Positions 1-13,400 of a stretch of 64,000 bases of DNA are shown here, piece after piece. Position numbers and translations under genes: made by a program. Under the pieces are notes generated by a model. It searched no databases. It had not been told where the DNA came from and was given only the letters and a program-made list of their open reading frames with translations. The stretch's first letter is position 1; every line of letters begins with the position of its first letter. The stretch covers positions 59,039,505-59,103,504 of the forward strand of contig CM069436.1 in the NCBI GenBank assembly GCA_035610365.1, in the 5' to 3' direction. The DNA comes from Aquatica leii (lineage: Eukaryota > Arthropoda > Insecta > Coleoptera > Lampyridae).

Positions 1-1059
1 TTAAAAAAAAAAACTATCAAAACATTTTCAGAAAATGGAAAAAAACTGTCCGAAAATTCTCAGAAAATGGAAGAAAATTTTAGAAAAGTGGAAAAAAAGG
101 TTTACGAAAATTCTATAAAAATGGATGAAAACCGACCGAACATTCCCACTAAATGGAGGAAAATTCTAAAAGTTTAAAAGAAGAAATACGAACAAGCATA
201 AAAGATCAAATCAAAATTGTTTAAGAGGAAACTCAAGCAGACAGGTTAAATTTAAGAAAAGAAATATGCAAAGTTCTGGAAAACTAAAAACAATCTATGA
301 ATGAGAAAATGCAAGCAATAGAGGACAAACTAAAAGACAGAATAAAACTGCTTGAAGAAAGAATAAATTGGATAAATTGTCACGGCGAAGGAAGCGGCAT
401 GAGTGAAGATTCAATAATAGACCATAGAAAAAAAAACCACTTACAAGTTTAAAGTTATACCTTCAAATTTTAATGGTAAAGTTCCATGGTCAACCTACTA
501 CAAGCAGTTTGAAGCCGCAGCTACAGCCAACGGTTGGAGCAACAAGCAGAAAACGGCGTCTTTAATAGTATCCTTACGTGGAGAAGCTCTTGGAATCTTC
601 CAAACTGTTCCTGACCACCTACCAGAAAATTACAAACTTTTAATTTCACGTTTAGAAATGAGATATGGAGACGCTTATTTTCAACAAGTGTATCAAGCTC
701 AAATTAAAGTCTGGTTCAGAAAGCTGCCGAAAGTCTTCAAGAGTTTGAAGCTGATATCGCCAGATTAACACGGCTTGCGTATCCCACAGCAACAGATACC
801 TTTTTGGACTAGTTGGCTATTCAAACCTTTGTAGACGGCCTCCGAGACAGCGTCGCAGCGAGGCAGCTATAAGCTCCGTTGTGCTGCAAAAATACCCTCG
901 CACATAGAAGAAAGCATTGAAGAAATAGTGCGACGTGTATTTCGGGAACGAGTAACTCAAGGAAGAAAGCTGACGTGCTGGAACTGCGTGGAAGTGGGCC
1001 ACGTACGACGACGCTGTACTAAACCCAAAAGAAAACCAGAAGTAAGTACAGAAAACTAA
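1..1059 (+). pseudogene. Ty3/gypsy-type gag fragment
   Basis: Gag of an LTR retrotransposon, cut at its 5' side by the window edge. Bases 20-170 encode a lysine/glutamate-rich stretch with repeated SENSQKMEEN-like units, probably a coiled coil. From about 470 a capsid-like segment reads NGKVPWSTYYKQFEAA and then LRGEALGIFQTVP, typical of insect gypsy gag. It runs into a stop near 768, and the reading continues in another frame (LQEFEADIARLTRLAYP). A perfect CCHC zinc knuckle (CWNC-x4-H-x4-C) is encoded at 976-1017. Several frameshifts and stops make it non-functional. The protease and RT pieces that follow lie in normal gypsy order. Gag assignment is firm; the precise subfamily is not. Confidence 0.8.
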
Positions 1060-1781
1060 AACGGGTTGATCGAATGGGGCAAAAAGCGACCTCAACGAGC
1101 CATGCCCTGGAGATTAGCATTCAAATCGCATCGTCGATGGAACAATTACATAGCATTTATCTCGATGGCAAGATCAATGGAAGACGTGTTCAGTTACTGG
1201 TTGACACGGGAGGGACGAAGACCATCATTCTTCCTAATATATTATTGAAAAACGAGAAGACATCACTAGTAACAGTACGACTTCGAATGTCGACGGGCGA
1301 AAAAATACCTACTTACAGTCAAGTCAAAGTAACCATTGGTTTGGGAAATGGAGTACTCGACCATCAAGTATTACTAGCCGACATTACGAAAAAGGTTATC
1401 CTGGGAATGGACGTGATAAAGAAGTATGGGTTTCATTTGGATATGAAGAACGATGTTCTGAAGATCGACAATGAAGAATTACCTTTTCATTTGTCAGAGA
1501 AGGCAGCCGTGAGAGTGTTATTGAGTGAACACGTGACTCTGCCTGCGAGGACTGAGAGTGTGGTGATGGCACGCCTGGATGGAAATCACCAGGAAGGCTA
1601 CATTTGCGCGATTGAACCAATCGAGGGCGACTTAGTTGAACAGGAACTACTTGTTAGCAGAACTTTAGTACGAATGAAAAATACGATACCAATAAGGATT
1701 AGGTCCTGTAACGTTGAAAAAGAAAACCGTGGTAGGCCAATGCAGGCCAGTATCTCAAATTGTGAGATGCATGAAGTCTAA
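1060..1781 (+). pseudogene. Gypsy aspartic protease region
   Basis: Open frame of about 235 codons following the gag knuckle. It contains the retropepsin active-site motif LLVDTGGT near codon 42 (about 1196-1220) and the later flap/ILGMD motif (VILGMDVIKKYG near 1398-1433), both diagnostic of Ty3/gypsy protease. The remaining sequence to 1781 resembles the linker between protease and RT. In the intact element this enzyme cleaves the gag-pol polyprotein. The frame ends at a stop before the RT portion, so pol is not continuous. An ATG at 1074 is available but the domain would normally be translated as part of pol. Confidence 0.8.
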
Positions 1782-1878
1782 TAAAGATACATCACCGAAG
1801 AAGTGCCTACAACATCTTTTGGACATTTTTACCTCCAAATGCCAAAACCTCAGCCAAGACCAGCTGGCTTAAATTAAA

Positions 1879-2425
1879 GTGTTGATCCAACAGGATCAAG
1901 ATGTGTTTGCGCTGGAGAGTGGTTCCAAAGGAAGAACTAACGTGGTGAAACATAAAATTAATACCGGAGACGCTCGGCCGATACGACAACATCCACGCCG
2001 ACTTCCTTTACTAAAAAGAGAAGAAGTCAAACAAATAATTACGGATATGGAAAGAGAAGGCGTGATTGAAACTTTAAGTAGCCCATGGGTATCTCCAGTG
2101 GTACTCGTACAGAAGAAGGATGGATCAACGAGGTTTTGCGTAAACTACAGACAGCTAAACGACGTGACTAAAAAGGACAGCTACCCTTTACCGAGAATTA
2201 GCGATACGTTTGACACCCTATAAGGATCCCAGTGGTTTTTTTCAATAGATTTAAAGAGTGGTTACTGGCAGGAAGAATTGGAACCTAAAGATCGTAAAAA
2301 AACATTTTTACGATTGGAACTGGTTTGTGGCAGTTCACTGTGATGCCCTTCGGCCTGTGTAACGCTCCTGCAACGTTTGAGCATTTGATGGAGACCATCT
2401 TCCGCGACTGTTTTGAAAGACGTGC
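1879..2425 (+). pseudogene. Gypsy reverse transcriptase, truncated
   Basis: N-terminal half of a Ty3/gypsy reverse transcriptase. Recognisable blocks in order are [45 protein letters not shown], a stop at 2221-2223, FFSIDLKSGYWQ (first catalytic Asp), a frameshift near 2300, then FTVMPFGLCNAPATFE. The match stops after RDCFER near 2425. The YxDD box, RNase H and integrase are absent, so the element is truncated at its 3' side. It lies downstream of the gag and protease pieces in the same orientation, giving one 5' fragment of a single insertion. Assignment to gypsy RT is certain; activity is excluded. Confidence 0.9.
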
Positions 2426-2833
2426 TTAACATAACACCTTCTCGAAATTATTGTGTACTAATAACTTTCGTATTTCGGCGTTTTGATAACTTTCACTAGT
2501 ATTTTTTTGCACGATTTATCATTTAAAAATTGTTCTTTTAAAACCCATTTGCTATTGTTGGTATTAAGGTAAGAAATAATTCCTTTAAAAATACTTACCA
2601 ACAGAAAAAACAAAACTTTTATAGATTACTTATACATTATTATAAATCTTTTGTCAATAAAAAACGTAAATCAAAATATTTATCAGTACGATAAAGAAAC
2701 TATTCAAAATATATCTAAAACTTTCGAACAAAGCCATCCAAGTGATTCCAAAACAAATTACAGTAAACTCACAGCTATTTTATTTACGTTTTTGATATAC
2801 TTGCATGTCAAATTCATATAACTTTACTTATAT
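2426..2833. other. No recognisable feature
   Basis: AT-rich sequence between the truncated gypsy fragment and the Harbinger-like terminal repeat. I see no coding frame, RNA gene or clear repeat. Confidence 0.5.
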
Positions 2834-3033
2834 CTAATTTACACTTTGTTAAGTACCAAGTGCAGGTGAGAAGTGCATGTGTTAAGTGATTAGTAAAATC
2901 AAGGCGTAAACTGTCACGCTGTTAAGTGATAAGTGCCAGTGCAAAGTGCAAGTGCAAAGTAAAGTAAATAGAACAAGGATTTATTTTTTTCTCCTTAGTA
3001 GGTAACCTGCACATCCCTGTGCTTCGTGATCGC

Positions 3034-3447
3034 AACGGCGCCAAACTATTAAATAAGTATTTTTTTGTCGATCCTCTGTTAATGACAATATTAACGTATA
3101 ATAATGTATCAGAAATAAATCGTTAATGATCCCTATTAATGAACGACTTTGAACTAATGAATTAATGAACGATTTTGTATAGCAACCGATGAAATCGTTA
3201 GCAACCACTGATTTAACGAGATTGCACGACTATTAGATATAACATCGGGTTACGTATGCTTTAGTTTCTTTATAACTTTACACGTTTTACCAACGTACGA
3301 TTAATGGAAAAACTTTAAAACTAACTCGTTTGTTAATCGGCGACAAATAATCTCGACAATATTAAAGCGTTCGCTCGCTACACTCGCTCACGGCGTCTCG
3401 ATTATTAATCATTAACAACCTTGTTCGTTAAATAACTATTATTGCAT
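3034..3447 (+). repeat. Dispersed repeat family R1, copy A
   Basis: This block is repeated, inverted, at 24567-24866. Shared landmarks include AACGGCGCC, TCGTTAATGATCCCT, a run near ATGAACGATTTTGTAT, TTAATCGGCGACAAAT, ATCTCGACAATATTAA and the CGCTCGCTACACTCGCTCAC stretch, ending with AACCTTGTTCGTTAAATAA. Partial matches occur near 8700-8780 and 10375-10427. No protein is encoded. It behaves like a non-autonomous mobile element; I cannot name its superfamily. Confidence 0.7.
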
Positions 3448-3540
3448 TGCTTTGACAAGTGAGACAGACGGAGAACGAAAATATCTATTTCCAATACGAT
3501 AAATTGTTACTTGCGTATGACTTTAAAAGATATTTTTTAA

Positions 3541-3960
3541 GGGAAATGCATTATCACCCACAATAACGTGGTCGTCAGGTAATATATTATTTTCTAGAGC
3601 ATGGATAAGGTTGCAATTACTAAACACTTCACCATCACTGACTCGTCCATTGAATTCAACATCGATGTAGGTGAAACAGTAATCATGATTTACTAAGACC
3701 ATAAGAACAATACTGTTATGATTCTTGTAATTATAGTAATAACTCCTAGAATTATGTGGTGCTTTAATTACGATGTGTTTTCCATCTATTGCACCATAAC
3801 ACTTTTCATAAATGTATCCGATGTTGCTATAGCTGACCCAACTATGGTGAGTAACTTATTAAATTTATTTTCTGTCATTTGCATTGAATTACAAAATTCA
3901 CCCCCATTAATCAGTTCCTCTAAAACTTTATCACTAGCTCTATACTGCAGTCAACCGACA
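3541..3960 (-). pseudogene. Harbinger (PIF/HARBI1-like) transposase fragment
   Basis: Read on the minus strand, this encodes the central DDE_Tnp_4 catalytic region. Upstream comes ENKFNKLLTIVGSAIA, then in a shifted frame CYGAIDGKHIVIKAP, NSRSYYYNYKNHNSIVLM, a segment around YIDVEFNGRVSDGEVF, and finally HVIVGDNAFP. The GAIDGKHI Asp and the VGDNAFP Asp are the first two catalytic positions of HARBI1-type transposases. The third acidic residue and the N-terminal region are missing. It lies inside a pair of terminal inverted repeats, so it is the decayed gene of that transposon. The frameshift is near 3810. Confidence 0.85.
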
Positions 3961-4086
3961 CGGAAATAGACACTTTACACTTGTACAATGACACTGTGTG
4001 AACGTTTTCTTTACATTTAACATTATAAAAACATCTTTATTAATCACCTCTCAACTGCACTTACTACTTAACAAAGTGTAAATTAG

Positions 4087-6055
4087 GTCTTTTTGTATCC
4101 ACTGCATACAATGTACTAACTGAAATAACACAGATCTTGTACTGCATTCAAAAGTGTACTGTAGGTCAAGGTCAATATTAGATAATGTTAATGATGGCAC
4201 AAATAGTGTCCTAAAACGTATGTTCTTTTTGGTAAGAAACCACCAACAGTACAGAAAGTTATAGCTTGTATTAACAAAAATGCAAATTTCCTTACTACGT
4301 TAAAAAATATTACTCACGTTACAACTTATTTCCATCTGTTTAGAAATTGAAGTGTAGATACTGTTTCAAACATGTGCAACATGCATTTTTATCACTATTG
4401 CTGTCTTGACTCTTGACCAACACTTCTATCGCTTTCTGTATCTTTTGTCATCTCATAAACGTCTAATTTGTCATTAAGTTTTAACCTATATTCTAAAACA
4501 TCACAAATTTGCAAAATTATATATATCTCGATTACTAATAGACGCGGCAATACCCACAACGCCATCCTACACAATTTTAATTTTTAAAAGAATATTCTTC
4601 TGCATATAAAAATGAAATGCGTAAAGTGAAGTTTAAAAACATAAAGTTAAAAAATTGATTAAAACTTTTACACACACAAAAATAAGATCAAAGAAATTTT
4701 ACTACAAAAATATCTAATTCTAACAATAACAAAATAAAACCAAAATAAGAATCTTAAAAATTGAATAACCTGAATAATTAGGTAAATATTAAGTAATAAC
4801 ACGAGAAAAAAATTGGTAAAAAACACCAAAACTCTGCACCTTGAAACATGCTAAATATAATTACATTAAATTCCAATTGACTTACTGCATAACAGTTTAA
4901 GTCTAACAGTTGCTCTCAATCAATTAACAACAAAAAAGTAATATATAGTATGTGAATAAGTTACATGAAACGTAGTTTTAATTAGATTGACATTTAATTT
5001 TTGGCGTATTGGTATATAGGTTTTTATAAACAAATGAGGATAAGTACTGTTTCAATGACAACGATCATGCTTATTTACTGATTAACATCACTGCACACTC
5101 GCTAAAAAACATTTTTTTCCAATCGGCTTAAGTTATATATAGTAGGTACACTAAACTTCTCGCAAAATCAAAACCGTCGGTCAAATCAGGAGGTAATTTA
5201 CGCACTTTTATAATTAAATTAACGCTTGACCAGATTTTTAAGCTAGTTCTGATAAATTTATTTATTAGTGAATGACACAACACTGACAATTCAATTGCTT
5301 CACTTCTGGCCAAATAGTCAATTAGAAATTCTTTGTTGCGGAAAGTTGCGAGCGTATGCGAGCGTGAGGAACCACGAGTATCAAAAACAGATCGTACTTG
5401 CTACACGACCACGAGGTATAACCTGAATGCAATGCGATAAAATTCAAACAAATTTTATTTATATTGACACTTCAAAAAAAATCATTTTTATTAGATTGTA
5501 TCAACATGTCGGTTGTAATAACATTATTAACAAAATCAATTTGTTTTTTAAATTAGTAAATGTTAGTAACTAATTTGATATATATATATTAGTAATTAAA
5601 GCTAACAATAATATAATTAAATAAATTATGTACTAATTGTATCTAATTAGAACAAAACAAACGTGTACTTAAAAATAGTTTTTATTGCATAAAAAGATTA
5701 TTCCTCATCGGTTATATTAAAATTTTGACATAACAATTTTTAGTTTTATAATTCTAGTCTTTAGATACATAGTTGTCAGTTCTTTTTAAGTATATTTCGT
5801 CAAATACTTTTACTACAATTACGCTCTTTCGTTCATAATAACAATCTCAAATTCCATCGCTCTGCTGTTAACGATTGAATACTTTTTATTTTTTCACTGA
5901 ATGTTAATTTCGACGAAAATTTAAAGAAAATATATTTTTCTAAACGATTAGAATTAAGTAAGTAAAAGTCTTAACAAAATTGACCTAAATTCGAATATAG
6001 ATTTCAATACAATACAATAAAAATACAAAAACATATAGGGTAGTCCTGTAATAAC
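4087..6055. other. AT-rich stretch without recognisable genes
   Basis: No coding frame I can assign, no RNA gene and no clear repeat. Only short random frames are present. Probably decayed repeat sequence. Confidence 0.5.
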
Positions 6056-6690
6056 TTTGAAATTCTTGTACTCTGCTAGTTCCAATTCTACTTTTAAAGT
6101 TTTGTCTTATAAATTCTTACGGTTATCCCTTCTCTAACAGCTGTTGCTTCTTTCTTCAATGCGGTCTCTAACAATTTTTGTAAACTTTTCGACTAGTCTT
6201 CTTCACATAAACGATCTAACACTTTTTATATATGCATTCCTGCTACAAATTTATCTGTAAAAATGTTTTTTTAATGCAGAACCAAAACTACATTGGGCTT
6301 CAAAATTCTTAGTTTTTACAAAGTAGTCACTAATAGTTTTACTTTGCATCTGTTTAATACTATAAAATTCAATTTTTTTAAGAAAAATTGCTTTTATAAA
6401 CTCTTTAAATGTCAATTATTTTGGTAACTTCGAATTACAAAGATCTTTTAAAAATGTATAAGCTTTATTGCCTCTGAATGTTAATAAAACAGATACTTTC
6501 CCATCATCATCTACTCCGTTATAAAATATTGATTCAACCGTTTTTTATATAAGTTCCAATCCTCTTTCATAACATATTCTTGCAAACTGCTAATATTTCC
6601 AACAAAATTCACATTTGCCGCACCTTGCGGCATACTCACAACTTGCACAACACGCGTCTTTGAAATTCAATAACTTTTCCACCATGGAAT
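6055..6690 (-). pseudogene. Gypsy-type gag relic
   Basis: Minus-strand translation, pieced over several frames, gives blocks typical of a gypsy gag/capsid. In order they are LQEYVMKEDWNLYKKRLNQYF, then GVDDDGKVSVLLTFRGNKAY, FLKDLCNSKLPK, LTFKEFIKAIF, and QSKTISDYFVKTKNFEAQC. The GVDDD...VLL...KAY...LRDLC pattern is common to insect elements annotated as K02A2.6-like gypsy. Stops and frameshifts interrupt it, and no zinc knuckle, protease or RT follows downstream on the minus strand. It is therefore an isolated gag fragment of a second, different gypsy lineage. Confidence 0.7.
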
Positions 6691-8689
6691 TATTCTTTAT
6701 ATCAATTTTTTTTACCTCTCATTCTCAATTATAATCATTTTAAAACTTTATGATAATAGATTATAAACTTCACTTAAAGTACTTAAACATCATGGCGCTT
6801 GCTGCACTTTGCAACCATTTCTTTCTATATTCATATGTGTATATATAGGAGAAATCAGTTGTACATATACTACAGGTTTATTTAAAAAAAGTGAATACCG
6901 TCGTTGATTGAAATAATTTTAAAGATAGTCAATTTATGTAATGAAAATGCAATACTTGTATGTATCTATATATGATTGCGTTTTTTTATTTTTTTTTTCC
7001 TGCATTTGTATTTTACTTTATTTTAATGTCACAAATAGGTATTGTTATACAATACATGAAGAAAAAGAATTGGACAATTGCGATCTATATAAAAATTAAA
7101 AATGTTAGATCATTAATACAGTACTTTATTTACAATAATAATGCTTATTAAAATAATTGGAGATTTCGAAAGTGTCACTAATGACCAGTTTTAGTGTAGT
7201 AAACTATAAATAATGTAATCTTTGTAGTTTAAGAAATTTTTTGCAATGTTAAGAAATATGATTTTATAAAATATTTGCTTTTTATAAAATAAATATCCTT
7301 TAAAGCATGCAGGTCTCTAAGTAAGAATTTATTAAATAACCTTCAAATTTTTCGATAAAAAGTAACAAGCTTGTTAATGCGAAAACCTCCATAACGCAGA
7401 AGCGGAAAGTAAATTGCGGCCTAAAACTACAAAATTTCATAAATAGAAACTTGTCAATGAGGAATGTAATAGAATAAACTTATCGCATTTACAAAAAAAT
7501 TACAAATCTACCATTGTGGTTTTTACTTTAAAAAAAAAAAACATGCTTTAAGCGGTAAGTATAAACGTAGGTCTAATCTCTAGACAATTACTTCAGAGAT
7601 TAGAATTAGAATTAGACATTTACTTAAAATTTGTTTTTGCGTTTACGAATAATTCTTTCTTTATTACAACATATTCCATTGTTTGTCAAGTTTAGAAAGT
7701 AAGAGCGACTTAGACTTAGAAAAACGAACCGTAGACTATAAAATAAAAAACCGTCAATAAACCACAATTAACATTTTTTTAAACGCATTGAGAAATGCAT
7801 AACATTTATTTATGTATTTATTAAATAGTTTACCGTTTTATTTAAAAAAATTTTCGTATTTATTTATTATTATTTGTTTTATAATTTAACTAAAGCTTCA
7901 TAAAACGGAATCTTGCATAAAACGGAAAATTTACTTAGTCCGGGCAAATTTTTGCGGTTTTTTCTGTATTTATATAGCAAACAATTTAAATATCTACGTT
8001 ACTACCTTTACTAAAATACTCCCACGAAAAAATTATGTTGTAAAAAATAATATATCTAAATATAGTTTGTCATGTACAAGAAACTATAACAACACTTTTC
8101 AATTAAAATAACAGCAATGCAAAATAAATATTAAATACATTAAATAGTTTCATAATATACTATAAAAATTTGAAGTTCTACATTACGTTGTCATTGTACT
8201 TAAATTTTATACGTGAAACAAGAAATAAATACATATATTAATTTGTAATACTGGCAACAATGTTAAGAACGCATTCAAATATTAGCACAATTTAAAAAAA
8301 TTATTGCAACTTTGTTAGCAACATTTTACAGTACACTGCACAGCAACGTAGCAAACAAGTTCAGTACAAGACTATACTCACGATCTCTAGTGCGCAGTAC
8401 AAATTTATGGGTCGCATGTTTCCGTAAGGTTAACTATCTTTAAAAGTATTTCAGTACTCTGTATAAAGGAAATTGAGATCATTTGAAACTCAAAATATTC
8501 TAAAGCTGTAAACGAAGAACCTCTAAAAGAAGAATATATCTTTTTTTTGTCAAATTATTATTAAAGTTACTATCGTCAAAGGGAAGGCAAGTGAGCAATA
8601 ACAAAAGTCTTTTGCGTGACAAACAGTAAAACCTTACTGTGTTAAATATCAAACCGTGTTTGATAAGTAATTTTTCCTTCAATTTTTAG
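6691..8689. other. AT-rich stretch without recognisable genes
   Basis: No coding region, RNA gene or mobile-element motif recognised. The small frames at 6960-7151 (+) and 8500-8682 (-) are low-complexity. Confidence 0.5.
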
Positions 8690-10427
8690 ATCGTTTGTTA
8701 ATTTAACGTATAATAATGTATAAAAGTATACCGGTAATAGCCCCTATTACCGGACTACTTTTGAACCAAAGAACACAAATTTCTATTACTGCTGGAGTTT
8801 TTTCTAACCAATAAAATCCTAGAAGAGAATTAAGATTTTTATAAGGTTGCATAAGTTGTATTAGATGATGTTTTTAAATAAAAAATAAATAAAACAATTA
8901 ACTTTTGCAGTATTATAAATAAATATTTTAATTAGCTTGTTAGAATAATTGTAGACTAAGTAAGCCTAGACAATAATTTGATGCTAAACAAAGCTGACAG
9001 ATAAGTTCTTATTAACAATAATTGTGATCTACATCATTTGACGATTATGAACACACAAATTGTCAATTGGTTTTTATCGATGATTTTTAGTTGCTTTTGC
9101 CGAACATGCCTAATATCAAAGTGTTGACGTTTGTATGTTATACACAGTACAGTAATTATAAACAAATTTTAGTTTACTACAATAAATGACAACATAAATG
9201 TTGTACAAAGCAATACTTATATAAGTGTATTGTCATGATACTCGTGCACTTCTTTTGCATAAATATAGAAAACATGGCGTATTTAAAAATAAGACTAAGG
9301 AAGAGCATAGCCATCGTTACTTTCATCGGCATTACCTCCTTCATCTGAGAATAGAATTTTCTTACATCTTCACCAATTTGTAAAACATTCATTATGCTTT
9401 GCTAAACTACGTATCAACTTTTATCTGATTCAAATTGTAGCTATAAGTTAATGAACAGCATTATTTTAGTAAATCATAAACAAAATAAGTTTTACTAAAC
9501 AATTTTGTTGTTAAAATTCAACTTTTTGCATGCTGTTCATATAAAAACTACAATGTGGCACGTTATCTTATGATTAATACCATTACAAAACTATAATACC
9601 AACAACTAATTATAAATTTCTCGTCAGCTCTGTGTGGTACATACCAGATTCTTTTTTTTTAATTGTCATTATATAAATACTGTGATAAACAAAAGTAACA
9701 CAACAATATGATAGATAGATATCTTTTACCTATAACAAAGTAAACTAGTTTTTTGTTTCTCTCTAGAGCATCATTCAGTAGCAACAACACTAAACTACAA
9801 TATCGTGGCATTTTTGGTACTCAAACCCAATATGTTGTAAAAAATTGTTTATGGCATTTGGTTCACCGTTGTCATTAACTTTCATTGCACTTTCCGAACT
9901 AATGTTATTGTTAAAACTTTCTTATCTATAGAAGTAAATATGTATTAAAATTACCATTGTTTTTATCGTAGATTTTTAATGTTGCTTGGTCAGCTTATAG
10001 TTTTATTCTTATCACCAATATTCGTTATTTAACTATTTTTAAATGTATAAACACTTACCTTAATTGCTTTATAAATAATTTTGATTTGTTTTTTACGACA
10101 AATTCTGCTGCTGTGTATAAAGGAAACAACCACACGATTGCCTATCGGTTCATAAAGGAAAACTTTTTTGATGTTGAGAGATGTAATTTTCTTCGATTTC
10201 CTAAAAATACTGTTAATCACATAAAACTAAAATGTTGCAATCATTGATATTTACAAAACTAATTATAATCAATCCAATTGAGATTTAATTGACCCGTTAA
10301 GTTTCATAGCATTCCCATTACTTCAAAATCCCACTACGAAAAATTTAAAAACCAACTTGATTGATAATATGAATTAATAATCACGGTAATATTAACCTTG
10401 TTTGTTAAATAACTATTAATACAGAGG
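8690..10427 (+). repeat. Possible long member of repeat family R1 (copy C)
   Basis: The first ~95 bases contain AACGTATAATAATGTAT followed by TAATAGCCCCTATTA, matching copy A near 3090-3145. The last ~50 bases (TTAATAATCACGG... then AACCTTGTTTGTTAAATAACTATT) match the right part of copy A near 3400-3445. Between them lie about 1.6 kb with no recognisable gene. This could be a longer family member, or a short copy split by another insertion. Confidence 0.45.
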
Positions 10428-13400
10428 TTTTTAAAAAAATATTTTAATTACTTTATGTTTTTTGTGTTTACTGTTTACAAACTAAGAAAAAATTTTTTGT
10501 TAAAAAAAGATTTTTTTATGTAACATACCCCGATGTTTTTCTAAGCGCATCGAACCACAATATATCATGAACTATAAAGCCTAAAGTTTTAGGATAAAAA
10601 ATAGTAAGTAAAATGGCTAAGACAAATTTTTAAAACATATGGTGAAGTTTTAATTTTGACCACAAGAGGTCGCAATCGATATGTTCATCCACAAAATTTT
10701 ATATTTCTTCCGAAATTCCAGCACAAAGTGTAATTTTCAAAACACGAAAAGTTTATTAACTATCAAAAATGTCTAAAAAATATTTTAATACGGTGTTTGT
10801 TTTTCGTAAATTTCCTGAATTTACAAAAAATCGAAGAAAACAAATAAATAACTTTTTAGGTTTACTAGAAATTCATTTACGCACACTTACAAGAAGAAAA
10901 TGTTTATATTATCAACTGCGGCCGATGTAATATGTATAAATTGGTCGCACGTGCGAATTATGTTATGCTTTCTGCGGTTTTATTATTTTTGTTTGCTGTC
11001 CCATTTTATATTTGTAGGTGCAATTTTCTTTTGAATGTTATTACATAGAAATCATTGCATTTCAAACTAAATAAAAGCGTAATAAACAATACTAAATGTT
11101 AATTTTTTGACAAATGCAAGCTAATCCGTTTTAGATTCAATGTCGTCGTTCTGTTGCTGTAATTATGTGTTATTTATTTAAAACTTTTTTTTAAATCTTA
11201 GTAATTTAATAATAATAAGATTCGCACGTGGTACCAAGTTATATTACATCAGCTGCAATTGATAATTGAATATTCGTTTGCATTTTTTATTGAGATCGCT
11301 TTTGAAAAAAATACGTTTATACAAGTACCTACATTTTTCAGTCACCAACAAAGTTTGTGTTAAATTTCAAAAAATGAAAGTTTCTTATTTTGAAAGTTTT
11401 TTTACACTTTTTATAAACCAACGATATTTAACACAAAATACGCTGTTATTAAGATTTATGATTCACATTCGTTAACCTCTGTATAAAACAATGCAAAGTT
11501 TAAATATACTAATTAAACTCATACAGCTGATAATTACCCAAAAAGCAACAAACAAACTAATATATCACAGACATAAATGTAAAAAATATACTTCTGTCCA
11601 ATAAAGCCCTAGGAAAAACAGGACGCAAGTGGAAGTGGTGATAAAATAAAATAAAACCCTAGATGGAGTATATAGAACGGGTGTAAAGCTATAAAATATA
11701 GCACATTTACTCTTGTTTCCACAATGTATTACTTTACGTAGCTAGTTACTAATCAAAAGCTTCTGATTATTAAAAAATATTTCAAAACAATATATGCTTA
11801 AAATTATTTTAATAAAAAGTAGTTTAACATCATTATAATATGAATACTTGTTTACTTTTCTTAAATTCTGTTCTGAAAAACAAACATTCAATGACGTCAA
11901 TTCAAAGTTAATGCGTAAATTGATTTCCTTTCGTCCTGATTTTACATATTCGCACAAATCTAAATAGTAGAATTGCCGTTTATATGTCTTGTTTGTTTTA
12001 AGTGTAATAAGTCTTTTTTTTCAAGCCAATAAAACATAATTTATTGAAACAGCTTTGGGTACACCTTCTCTTCATATAGATTTCAACAAAATCTATAGCG
12101 CAAAAAATATAATCTATGATGAAAAAAAAATGAAATCATTAAATAGTGTTTAATTGGAAACCGTAAGTTTGTTTTAGTTTTGTGTAAAAAGAAATAAAAC
12201 AAGAAATTGTATGTATGTAATAGGTACACGACCTTGACTTTCACAACACCGCTCGATATTACGAAAAGTCCATAAACCTTTTCATGAACTCATTCAGTAG
12301 TTTCTTTCATTAATTTCCCCAAAAGTTTCTACATCGGATCAATTTTTATAGGATACTCCATTCACGCTGTCGTTGTGGGAACGCGCGAGCTGGGATCGAT
12401 TTTCGCCCACCAGAAATTGTAATTCAGAAAAGGTTTCAGGAAATGGGGTCTAACATAATGCTGCACGAGCAGTACAAGGTTATATTTTCTAGGTCACCTC
12501 GTGGGCGCTGAACAATTACAAACCGAAATTTGATTTTGTGTATTTTTCATACAAATTTGTATATCAGGCAATTTTCATTTTTGTTTTCAGTGGGTCTTTA
12601 AAATGCTATTTTCACATTTCCTTTTTAAAAATTTTTTTTTTCTTTGCTACGACGTATAGAGCAAATTGAGTTATAATTTGATTTTCTTGCAAAAACGTCT
12701 TTTATACCTAGTCTTTTTTTGAAAGGAAAAACAATATTGTTACAGCATAATTTATTTTTGATATGAATTGAAATTGGAGCTTTTTCGGTTACAGAAAATG
12801 TAGATCAAATAATATTAATAATGTAACGCAATAATAACAAAAATTGTAATTGTTAAAGTGTAAATTGAGTTTCATTGACAATCTCGCTTATAGTCCAACT
12901 TTAATTTTCTTCTTATTTCGCTACTAATTATTCAGTAAAGTTCAACTCAGGTTCAATTAAAACCAGAATATATTAAGAGAAAGTAAACTTTAATAAACAT
13001 TATTGATTAAACATTAATTGAAAGTTAACATATTTTCGATTTTTGAACTTTTAGCATTACAACACACCTGTTAAGGTATTGAAAATTATAGTTTTTGAAA
13101 AGTTACACTGTAACCAAGTATATACTGGAAAAACTTAATACTAATTTAAATTTATTAAAAATTTATACATTTAAGCGTCTACTTAAACCTATAGTTTTTG
13201 AAAACTTAAACTTAAAGTTAATTTGCCAAACGGAAAATATAATAGATTTTAAAATAATTATAAGCTTTATTAACGTAAACTTTAACGTCTCCGTAAATAC
13301 GTTACAAGATAGAGCACGCATACTTGATTTGTCTCCGTTAAATGGAAAGTCAATTTTTTCTATTGTTGTTCCACGAGCGAAATTTTTTGGCTCAACTGAA

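Larger units (their letters stand above)
2834..4086 (-). mobile_element. Harbinger-like DNA transposon relic with TIRs
   Basis: The left end (2834-2870, beginning CTAATTTACACTTTG) reappears as the reverse complement at the right end (4050-4086), about 37 bp with three mismatches. This gives terminal inverted repeats around a partial Harbinger transposase (3541-3960). A block rich in AAGTGCAAGTG-type short repeats lies just inside the left end (2862-2958). A separate repeat (3034-3447) sits between that block and the transposase and may be a later insertion. No clean 3-bp target duplication was found, so the exact ends are uncertain. Confidence 0.6.
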
